Origin: an uncultured Bacteroidales bacterium
Lineage (GTDB): Bacteria; Bacteroidota; Bacteroidia; Bacteroidales; Paludibacteraceae
Length of the DNA stretch: 62,499 nt
Assembly: GCA_902785605.1 (NCBI GenBank)
Contig: CACZZL010000016.1
Coordinates: 1 to 62,499 of the forward strand
Direction of reading: 5' to 3'
How positions within the stretch are numbered: the first letter of the stretch is position 1; the number at the start of each line of letters is the position of its first letter. A program made the position numbers and the translations under genes. Under the pieces are notes generated by a model. The model was not told the origin of the DNA, ran no database searches, and saw nothing but the letters and a program-made list of their open reading frames with translations. Shown here in pieces: positions 50,831 through 57,561 of the stretch.

Positions 50831-51607
50831 ATTATGCAGGCTCAATCGCCCGTGGTTATCCAACTTCGCATACGTCCACTGTTGGAAACAGTCGCCCAAC
50901 AGCACCACCCGGCTGCCGCTCGCAATCTGCAGATCCAATTCAATATGCCGGTGACCGAAGATGTAATAATCGCGGTGATTACCCTGATTCTCCTGCTCTT
51001 TGGCGAACAGTACCAACTCTTCCTTGTTCTCGCCCTTGTACGGACACGGGTTCGCAATCTCCTTCAGCCGGCTCTTCTTGGCCCAGTTGTAACCGAAATA
51101 ATTACCCCAACTCGGCGGCAGACAGCGGAAACAGAACTGCAGGAACGGGCTGTTGAACACTTTCTTCAAAAAAATGAACCGCTTGATCTTCCGCCGTATA
51201 CGCTTCGGGTAATACGTCTTCCAATCACTCGGTAACACGCCGTCACCGTGTGCCAGGTAGATCGATTTACCGTAGCGCTGAATCGTACAAGGCTCATAGT
51301 GCACCTCCGCGCCGGTCAGATTACCCAACCCGCCAAATGTCCACTGATCATGGTTGCCCGTGAAAATATGAACATGGATACCCTTCTTTGCCAACTTCCT
51401 TAATTCCTTGCAGAACGGGGAATATTGGCGTTTGCTCTTGTCGTGAATGAAATACTCGAACCAGAAATCGAACATATCACCCATCATATAAATCGAAACG
51501 GCATCCTTACTCATCTCCTCCAACAGGTCAATGAGCTTCTTCTGGTGCGCCCAGCTCCTTTCTATCGCCAGACTACCTAAGTGTGCATCGCTTAAAAAAT
51601 AGATCAT
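50813..51607 (-). CDS. lpxH: UDP-2,3-diacylglucosamine diphosphatase
   Basis: A 264-residue calcineurin-like phosphoesterase of lipid A synthesis. Metal motifs FLSDAHLGS, GDMFDFWFE, FTGNHDQW, LAHGDGVL and FGHRHIELDL are complete. It would yield lipid X from UDP-diacylglucosamine at the inner membrane. Both ends sit in tandem repeats: its stop is in the 8-bp repeat and its start is preceded by the heptad block 51604-51636. Middle gene of sufT-lpxH-mazG. Confidence 0.9.
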   Translation of the reverse strand: MIYFLSDAHLGSLAIERSWAHQKKLIDLLEEMSKDAVSIYMMGDMFDFWFEYFIHDKSKRQYSPFCKELRKLAKKGIHVHIFTGNHDQWTFGGLGNLTGAEVHYEPCTIQRYGKSIYLAHGDGVLPSDWKTYYPKRIRRKIKRFIFLKKVFNSPFLQFCFRCLPPSWGNYFGYNWAKKSRLKEIANPCPYKGENKEELVLFAKEQENQGNHRDYYIFGHRHIELDLQIASGSRVVLLGDCFQQWTYAKLDNHGRLSLHNYELGN

Positions 51608-51636
51608 AAATCAAAAATCATAAATCATAAATCATA
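51604..51636 (-). repeat. Heptad repeat at the sufT-lpxH junction
   Basis: ATAAATC, AAAAATC, ATAAATC, ATAAATC, AT. It fills the intergenic gap and provides the TGA stop of the upstream gene. Confidence 0.9.
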
Positions 51637-51946
51637 GGAAGCCTAACTCCAGTTTGGCTTCCTCGGACATCATGTCCTTCGTCCACTCGGGCTCAAAAAC
51701 CAAATTCACATTCACATCCTTGATCCCTTCGACCGAACCTACTTTCTGACGAATATCCTCCACAATAAAATCACCGGCAGGACACGACGGCGCAGTCAGC
51801 GTCATCGTGATCTCACATACATCGTCGTCCTTCAACTCAATGCCGTAAATCAACCCCAAGTCATACACGTTCACCGGAATCTCCGGGTCAAACACGGTCT
51901 TGAGCATCTTTAATATCGCTTCTTCTTTTTCTAAAAACTCGTTCAT
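51632..51946 (-). CDS. DUF59/MIP18-family iron-sulfur assembly protein (SufT-like)
   Basis: A 104-residue protein. The DUF59 core runs from LKTVFDPEIPVNVYDLGLIY through CEITMTLTAPSCPAGDFIVE to VNLVFEPEWTKDMMS. The TAPSCPAG cysteine is the conserved one. The family helps insert Fe-S clusters. It is first in a leftward operon with lpxH and mazG. Its promoter spacer is identical to that of tRNA-Phe, so it may be expressed with stable RNAs. Confidence 0.9.
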   Translation of the reverse strand: MNEFLEKEEAILKMLKTVFDPEIPVNVYDLGLIYGIELKDDDVCEITMTLTAPSCPAGDFIVEDIRQKVGSVEGIKDVNVNLVFEPEWTKDMMSEEAKLELGFL

Positions 51947-51963
51947 AATTCACAAAGTGGCTG

Positions 51964-51995
51964 CAAAATTACTGCTTTTTTTTGACATGTGCAAG
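51964..51995 (-). promoter_or_regulatory. Promoter of sufT-like/lpxH/mazG
   Basis: CTTG, a 20-bp spacer and TAATTTTG (51971-51964). The spacer equals that of the tRNA-Phe promoter base for base. Confidence 0.85.
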
Positions 51996-52011
51996 AAAAA
52001 CTGACATTTTG

Positions 52012-52042
52012 GCAGAATTTTCTGCTTGGCACATAAATTGTA
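52012..52042 (+). promoter_or_regulatory. Possible sigma-54-like promoter of htpG with upstream inverted repeat
   Basis: TTGGCAC-ATAAA-TTGTA has GG and GT 10 bp apart; the consensus is GG-N10-GC. Just upstream GCAGAA and TTCTGC form an inverted repeat (52012-52025). No good TAnnTTTG box is seen before htpG. Tentative. Confidence 0.3.
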
Positions 52043-52075
52043 AATCAAAAATCAGAAATCAAAAATCAAAAATAA
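52041..52075 (+). repeat. Heptad repeat forming the htpG leader
   Basis: TAAATCA, AAAATCA, GAAATCA, AAAATCA, AAAATAA. It ends one base before the ATG, so nearly the whole 5' untranslated region is repeat. Confidence 0.9.
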
Positions 52076-52076
52076 T

Positions 52077-54011
52077 ATGAGCAAAGGTAATATTGGGGTA
52101 ACGTCAGATAACATCTTCCCCGTCATTAAGAAATTTTTGTATTCCGACCACGAGATCTTCCTCCGCGAACTGATCTCCAATGCCGTCGATGCTACGTCCA
52201 AACTCAAAACGCTCTCGTCCGTCGGCGAAGTGAAGGGCGACCTGGGTGATACGCGTGTGCGCGTGACTATTGATAAGGAAAAGAAAACACTCACCGTCTC
52301 CGATCACGGAATCGGCATGACCGCCGAAGAAGTGGATAAGTACATCAACCAAATTGCTTTCTCCGGCGCGGAGGAGTTCCTTAACCAATACAAGGACAAA
52401 GCCGAAGCCATCATCGGCCATTTCGGCCTCGGATTCTATTCCGCCTTCATGGTCTCCAAGAAAGTGGAAATCTTTAGCCAGTCCTACAAGGAAGACGCGA
52501 AAGCCGTACACTGGTCCTGCGAAGGCTCGCCCGAGTACACGATGGAGGACACCATCAAATCCGAACGAGGCACCGACATCGTCCTCCATATCGACGACGA
52601 GTTTAGCCAGTACCTTGAGGATGCTACCATCGAAGGGCTTTTGAAAAAATACTGTAAGTTCCTGCCCGTCGAAATAGCTTTCGGCAAGCGCAAAGAATGG
52701 AAAGACGGCAAGCAAGTCGAACTCGATGAGGAGAACATCATCAACGATACGACGCCTGCTTGGACCCGTAAGCCTGCGGATCTGACCGAAGAGGACTACG
52801 ACCACTTCTACCACGAACTGTACCCCATGCAGCTCGACGAACCGCTCTTCCACATCCACCTCAACGTGGACTACCCCTTCAACCTCACCGGTATCCTCTA
52901 TTTCCCGAAGATCAAGTCCAACCTTGACGTGCACCGTAACAAGATCCAGCTCTACTGCAACCAGGTCTACGTCACCGACGAAATCGAAAACATCGTGCCG
53001 GAGTACCTGACCCTGCTCCATGGTGTCATCGACAGCCCGGACATCCCGCTCAACGTCAGCCGTTCGTACCTGCAGTCGGATAACAACGTCAAGAAAATTA
53101 GCGGATACATCACCAAGAAGGTCGCGGACAAACTGGCTGAACTCTACAAAGCCGACAAGGACGACTTCGCCAAGAAATGGGACGACATCAAGATGTTCAT
53201 CCAGTTCGGCATGCTTACCGATGAGAAGTTCTACGAGAAAGCCACCTCGTTCGCGCTCTACAAGAACCTCAACGGCGACTACGCCACCCTCGATGAGTAC
53301 ATGGACAAAGTGCGTGAATCACAGGTCGATAAGGACGGAAACATGGTCCTGCTCTATACCAACGATCCCGATGCCCACTACACCTATATCGAGCGCGCCA
53401 AAGCCAAAGGATACGATGTGCTGCTCATGGACGGTGAGTTAGACGTGCACTGCATGTCCCAGGCCGAGCAGAAACGCGAACACCTCCGTTTCGTACGAAT
53501 CGACTCCGACACCATCGAGAACCTGATTCGCAAAGAGGATACGGCCCAGGATACCTACACCGACGAGCAGAAAGAGGGTCTGCGTAAGGCCTTCGAAGCC
53601 CTGCTGCCGTCTGCGGAAGACAAACTGCGGTACAATGTCACAACCGAAGCCGCTGCAGCCGACGCCCTGCCCGTCTTCCTGACCCAGAACGAGTTCATGC
53701 GCCGAATGAAAGAGATGTCCGCCCACCAGCAAGGCATGTCCTTCTACGGCTCCATGCCCGACTCCTACAACCTCGTCATCAACACCGCGCATCCGCTCAT
53801 TCAAGAGTTAGTGGGCAAAGAGACGAGCGAACAGGTGAACGAGGAAGTTGAGAATGACGGAAAGAAAGAGACCGTCGTTAAAACGGTCTATTCCTTGGCG
53901 AACGAAGATGAGCGTCTTAAACAACTCATCGACATCGCGCTGCTCGCAAGTGGTCAACTGAAAGGCGAAGCGCTCGCGAAGTTCGTGAACCGCTCGGTAG
54001 AGCTCCTGTAA
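52077..54011 (+). CDS. htpG: Molecular chaperone HtpG (Hsp90)
   Basis: A 644-residue protein. N-terminal GHKL ATPase: LRELISNAVDATSKL, DHGIGMTAEEVDKYINQIAF, then GLGFYSAFMV. Middle domain with LLHGVIDSPDIPLNVSRSYL. C-terminal dimer domain LINTAHPLIQELVGK. Length is normal for the phylum. The stop codon lies inside the heptad block 54008-54036 shared with the converging aminopeptidase gene. Confidence 0.95.
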   Translation: MSKGNIGVTSDNIFPVIKKFLYSDHEIFLRELISNAVDATSKLKTLSSVGEVKGDLGDTRVRVTIDKEKKTLTVSDHGIGMTAEEVDKYINQIAFSGAEEFLNQYKDKAEAIIGHFGLGFYSAFMVSKKVEIFSQSYKEDAKAVHWSCEGSPEYTMEDTIKSERGTDIVLHIDDEFSQYLEDATIEGLLKKYCKFLPVEIAFGKRKEWKDGKQVELDEENIINDTTPAWTRKPADLTEEDYDHFYHELYPMQLDEPLFHIHLNVDYPFNLTGILYFPKIKSNLDVHRNKIQLYCNQVYVTDEIENIVPEYLTLLHGVIDSPDIPLNVSRSYLQSDNNVKKISGYITKKVADKLAELYKADKDDFAKKWDDIKMFIQFGMLTDEKFYEKATSFALYKNLNGDYATLDEYMDKVRESQVDKDGNMVLLYTNDPDAHYTYIERAKAKGYDVLLMDGELDVHCMSQAEQKREHLRFVRIDSDTIENLIRKEDTAQDTYTDEQKEGLRKAFEALLPSAEDKLRYNVTTEAAAADALPVFLTQNEFMRRMKEMSAHQQGMSFYGSMPDSYNLVINTAHPLIQELVGKETSEQVNEEVENDGKKETVVKTVYSLANEDERLKQLIDIALLASGQLKGEALAKFVNRSVELL

Positions 54012-54036
54012 CCGGTAACCGGTAACCCGTAACCCC
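54008..54036. repeat. Heptad repeat between htpG and pepP stops
   Basis: GTAACCG, GTAACCG, GTAACCC, GTAACCC, CTATAA. It contains the htpG TAA and fills the whole convergent gap. Confidence 0.85.
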
Positions 54037-55877
54037 TATAACTCTATCGCCGCGCACTTGCGTGCAAGGAACTTAGCCTCGTCTGCATTCAGCAACGGGG
54101 CTGTTTCTTTGTACACCCGTACGTGGTACGCGTTGATCCAATCGATCTCGTCCTCCGTCATCAGGCTCATCTCGATCAGATTCGTGTCGTAGAAACAGAG
54201 CGTCAGCGTCTCGAACTGCAGCCACTCGTCTTCCGTCGTCGTTGCCTTCGTCGGCTTGGCGGGAATGACCGTGATCAGGTTCTCCGTACGAATACCCCAT
54301 TTATCGGTACGATAAATACCCGGCTCATCGGAGATGATATGACCCACTTCCAATGCGGTCGGGTTATTGTCCGTACGCACGTTCTGCGGACCCTCATGGC
54401 AGCCTAAGAAATGGCCGACACCGTGCCCCGTACCGTGACCGAACGTGATACCCGCTTCCCACATGTACTGTTTGGCGAGCGCGTCAAGTTGATTGCCTCT
54501 TGTGCCGCGCGGGAAACGTGCGCGTTGGAGGGCGATGTGTCCTTTGAGCACGTATGTGTAATCCAATTTAGCCTGCTGCGGGATCCGTCCGCCGAGCCAC
54601 ACTGTACGCGTGATATCCGTCGTGCCGTCCAGGTACTGACCGCCGCTATCCAGCAGCAGCATACCTTCCGGCTTCACCTCGGCGCACTGGTCCTTCGTGG
54701 CGGCATAATGCACAATAGCACCGTTGCCGTTGTATCCCGCAATCGTACCGAAACTCTCCTCCACGAAGTTCTCACCCATCATCCGGAACTCATGCAACTT
54801 CTCCATCAAATCCCACTCGGTCAACTTGCCATTCGCCGTTAACCATTCGCCATTCGCCTTTAGTTCTTCCAGCCACTTAAAGAACCTTGTCAGCGCAGCC
54901 GCATCTTGCCGCATCGCTATCCGTTCTCCTTCCAGCTCCACCGCATTCTTCTTCGCTTTGTCGATGAGAATGACCGATTTGGTATTCACCTTCTTGCATC
55001 CTTCCGGGATCGCTTCAAAGAGCGCTTCATTGACGCGAGCACCGTCGTACAGCACGGTACCACTGAGGCTTGCGATGTAATCGAAGACCGCCTCATAAGG
55101 CTTAATGTCTATATTGTTGAAATCCAAATAGTTCTGCGCCATCGTATCCACCTTGTTTGCATCCACAAACAGCGTGCACTTATCCGCCTCCAGTACTACA
55201 TAACTAATCACTACCGGGTTGTACTCCACATCGTTTCCGCGGATATTGAGCAACCACGCAATCTCATCCAGCGCGGAGATGATCATGGCCCACCCTTCGC
55301 CTTTAACCTTTACCCTTTCGCCTGCAAGCTTGCGCATCCGCGCGAGCTTGCTCTCCACCGTCTCTCCTGCAAAATCCGCAGAGTAGGGATACAGCTTATC
55401 CTGCGGGATAGCCGGACGACCCTCCGTCCAGATCGGCTTGATGAGATCAATGCTCTTCACCTCCATCCCTGCTTCTGAAAACTTCTCTTTCCACTCCTTG
55501 AAATCATTCACGCTGAACATCTCAGGATTCACACCAACCTTTGTACATTGTACATTGTTCATTGTACATTGATCACAGATCCATTCTGTGATGGATGGAC
55601 AATCCACATCGCTCTCCCGCATCAACTCGATCGTGCTGTCCTTCAGCTCAATGCCGGCCTGCAGGTAGTACCGGCTATCGGTCCACAGCAGCGCCCGGTC
55701 CATCGTCACTACCATCGTGCCGGCTTCGCCGTTGAAACCGCTCAACCACTGCATCTCGCACCAATGGCTGGCCATATATTCACTCGCGTGCGGGTCGTTT
55801 CCCGGTACCACATACACGCTTACTCCGTTCTCTTTCATCAGCGCACGCAGCGCTGCCAAACGCTCTAAAACTGTCAT
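54036..55877 (-). CDS. pepP: Xaa-Pro aminopeptidase (M24B, aminopeptidase P type)
   Basis: 613 residues from ATG 55877; the longer frame reads into the promoter. Two creatinase-like N-terminal domains are followed by the pita-bread domain with metal ligands in LLDSGGQYLDGTTDITRT, FGHGTGHGVGHFLGCHEGP and the later ENLITVIPA/LQFETLTLC. It releases N-terminal residues before proline. Three heptad blocks are inside: CTMNNVQCTK (55541-55572), GERVKVKGEG (55291-55324) and KANGEWLTANGK (54824-54863). Confidence 0.9.
   Translation of the reverse strand: MTVLERLAALRALMKENGVSVYVVPGNDPHASEYMASHWCEMQWLSGFNGEAGTMVVTMDRALLWTDSRYYLQAGIELKDSTIELMRESDVDCPSITEWICDQCTMNNVQCTKVGVNPEMFSVNDFKEWKEKFSEAGMEVKSIDLIKPIWTEGRPAIPQDKLYPYSADFAGETVESKLARMRKLAGERVKVKGEGWAMIISALDEIAWLLNIRGNDVEYNPVVISYVVLEADKCTLFVDANKVDTMAQNYLDFNNIDIKPYEAVFDYIASLSGTVLYDGARVNEALFEAIPEGCKKVNTKSVILIDKAKKNAVELEGERIAMRQDAAALTRFFKWLEELKANGEWLTANGKLTEWDLMEKLHEFRMMGENFVEESFGTIAGYNGNGAIVHYAATKDQCAEVKPEGMLLLDSGGQYLDGTTDITRTVWLGGRIPQQAKLDYTYVLKGHIALQRARFPRGTRGNQLDALAKQYMWEAGITFGHGTGHGVGHFLGCHEGPQNVRTDNNPTALEVGHIISDEPGIYRTDKWGIRTENLITVIPAKPTKATTTEDEWLQFETLTLCFYDTNLIEMSLMTEDEIDWINAYHVRVYKETAPLLNADEAKFLARKCAAIEL
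54824..54863 (-). repeat. Heptad repeat block inside pepP (1)
   Basis: Coding strand AAAGGCG, AATGGCG, AATGGTT, AACGGCG, AATGGC. It codes KANGEWLTANGK. Confidence 0.9.
55291..55324 (-). repeat. Heptad repeat block inside pepP (2)
   Basis: Coding strand AGGCGAA, AGGGTAA, AGGTTAA, AGGCGAA, GGGTG. It codes AGERVKVKGEGW. Confidence 0.9.
55541..55572 (-). repeat. Heptad repeat block inside pepP (3)
   Basis: Plus strand TACATTG, TACATTG, TTCATTG, TACATTG. It codes CTMNNVQCTK. Confidence 0.9.
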
Positions 55878-55895
55878 ATCACAAGAAATTTTGCG

Positions 55896-55926
55896 CAAAA
55901 TTACTAAATTATTTTGATATATCAAA
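55896..55926 (-). promoter_or_regulatory. Promoter of pepP, face-to-face with the MBL promoter
   Basis: TTTG (55926-55923), a 19-bp spacer and TAATTTTG (55903-55896) on the minus strand. Both -33 boxes lie in the 16-bp palindrome TTTTGATATATCAAAA (55912-55927). Confidence 0.8.
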
Positions 55927-55943
55927 ATTTTTTTGTACCTTTG
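55913..55943 (+). promoter_or_regulatory. Promoter of the MBL-dpm-argS operon
   Basis: TTTG (55913-55916), a 19-bp spacer and TACCTTTG (55936-55943). 55917-55946 is identical to 9626-9655. Confidence 0.85.
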
Positions 55944-55960
55944 CACGATTTTTTGATACT

Positions 55961-56803
55961 ATGGAGGAAAACGGACTCATATTTAGGTGCTTTGCCAGCG
56001 GAAGTAGCGGAAACTGCTACTACCTCGGCACACGTCAACGGGGAATACTCATTGACGCGGGCATCTCGGCGCGTTCGATACAGAAGTACCTGCGCGAGAT
56101 GGGCCTGGATTTCCAGAACATCATGGGTGTGCTCATCACCCACGACCACGCCGACCATATCCGTGCCGTAGGCACCCTCGGCGAACGCGTCCGCCTGCCG
56201 ATCTACACCACCGCAGCCATCCACGAGGGTATTGACCGGAACTACGGTGTGCGGGAGAAACTGCGGACCAGCCGGCGTTATTTCAACAAAGGGGAAGAGT
56301 GGGAACTGTTCGGCATGCGCATCAACACCTTCGGCATTGAGCACGACTCGACCGACTGCCTCGGTTACTGCATCGACTACCTCGGACAGCGTTTTGTGCT
56401 CATGACCGACTGCGGATCCGTCAACCCCGACATGGAGGCCTATATCCGTACGGCCAACCACCTCGTCATCGAGGCCAACCACGACGAGCATATGTTGCTC
56501 AACGGACCGTATCCCACTTACCTCAAGGAGCGTATCCTCAGCCCCCGCGGACACCAATCGAACGATGTGTGCGGCGAACTGCTGGAGCGTAACTGGCACC
56601 CCGAACTGCGCAACGTCTGGCTCTGTCACCTCTCGCTCGAGAACAACGACCCCGAGGTCGCCTTCGACACCGTCGCTTCCTACCTTGAGGAGATAGAGAT
56701 CATCCCCGGACAGGATATCTTCCTCAAACCCCTCGAGCGCACCGTCCCCAGCCCTGTTTATGCCCTCAACGATCAGATGATCGAAATGACCAATAACCAA
56801 TGA
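55961..56803 (+). CDS. MBL-fold metallo-hydrolase (YycJ/WalJ-like)
   Basis: A 280-residue protein. Start FRCFASGSSGNCYYLGTRQR, metal motif THDHADHIRAV (HxHxDH), then DCGSVNPDME and HLSLENNDPEVAF. These are features of the YycJ group, putative exonucleases linked to cell-wall and replication control. The last residues (EMTNNQ) and the TGA stop are coded by a heptad repeat. First gene of a three-gene operon. Confidence 0.85.
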   Translation: MEENGLIFRCFASGSSGNCYYLGTRQRGILIDAGISARSIQKYLREMGLDFQNIMGVLITHDHADHIRAVGTLGERVRLPIYTTAAIHEGIDRNYGVREKLRTSRRYFNKGEEWELFGMRINTFGIEHDSTDCLGYCIDYLGQRFVLMTDCGSVNPDMEAYIRTANHLVIEANHDEHMLLNGPYPTYLKERILSPRGHQSNDVCGELLERNWHPELRNVWLCHLSLENNDPEVAFDTVASYLEEIEIIPGQDIFLKPLERTVPSPVYALNDQMIEMTNNQ

Positions 56804-56816
56804 CAAATGACCAATT
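56784..56816 (+). repeat. Heptad repeat at the MBL-glycosyltransferase junction
   Basis: AAATGAC, CAATAAC, CAATGAC, AAATGAC, CAATT. It codes the MBL C terminus MTNNQ, its stop and the optional N terminus MTNDQLD of the next gene. Confidence 0.9.
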
Positions 56817-56820
56817 AGAT

Positions 56821-57555
56821 ATGGAACGTTTAGTTATTATTCCGACCTACAACGAAAAGGAAAATATCGAAGCCATCATCACCGCTGTGATGGAGTTACC
56901 GCTGGAGTTTAACGTGCTCGTCATCGACGACGGTTCGCCCGACGGCACCGCTGCTATCGTCAAGAACCTGATGGCGGGTAAGTTCAAGAACCGCGTCTTC
57001 CTCGTCGAGCGCTCCGGCAAACTGGGCCTCGGCACGGCGTATATCACCGGCTTCAAGTGGGCCATCGAGCACAAGGCCGATTACATCTTCGAGATGGATG
57101 CGGACTTCTCGCACAACCCGCAGGACCTGCTCAAGCTCTACGATGCGTGTGCCAACGGCGGAGCGGACCTCGCTATCGGTAGCCGTTATGTCACCGGTGT
57201 CAACGTCGTCAACTGGCCCATGGGGCGCGTGCTCATGTCCTACTTCGCATCCCAGTACGTACGCACCGTCCTCGATATCCGCATCCACGACACCACAGCC
57301 GGTTTCGTGTGCTACAAACGGCACCTGCTCGAGACCATCGAACTGGACAAGATCCGTTTCAAAGGCTATGCGTTCCAGATCGAGATGAAGTTCACTGCCC
57401 TCCAGTGCGGAGCCAAGGTCAAAGAGGTACCTATCATCTTCGTCAACCGTGTCCTCGGTACCAGCAAGATGAGCGGCGGCATCTTCTCCGAAGCACTCCT
57501 CGGTGTCGTACAACTCAAACTCGAGAGCCTCTCTCGCAAATATCCAAAGCTATAA
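56821..57555 (+). CDS. Polyprenol-phosphate mannose/glucose synthase-like GT2 glycosyltransferase
   Basis: About 244 residues from ATG 56821 (MERLVIIPTYNEKENIEAII); an ATG at 56800, overlapping the MBL stop as ATGA, would add the repeat-coded MTNDQLD. Motifs: NVLVIDDGSPDGTAAIV, EMDADFSHNPQDLLKLYDAC (DxD region) and RFKGYAFQIEMKF. The length fits single-domain Dpm1-type enzymes that load a sugar onto a lipid carrier; no membrane anchor is seen. It lies 6 bp before argS. Confidence 0.85.
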   Translation: MERLVIIPTYNEKENIEAIITAVMELPLEFNVLVIDDGSPDGTAAIVKNLMAGKFKNRVFLVERSGKLGLGTAYITGFKWAIEHKADYIFEMDADFSHNPQDLLKLYDACANGGADLAIGSRYVTGVNVVNWPMGRVLMSYFASQYVRTVLDIRIHDTTAGFVCYKRHLLETIELDKIRFKGYAFQIEMKFTALQCGAKVKEVPIIFVNRVLGTSKMSGGIFSEALLGVVQLKLESLSRKYPKL

Positions 57556-57561
57556 TCAACA

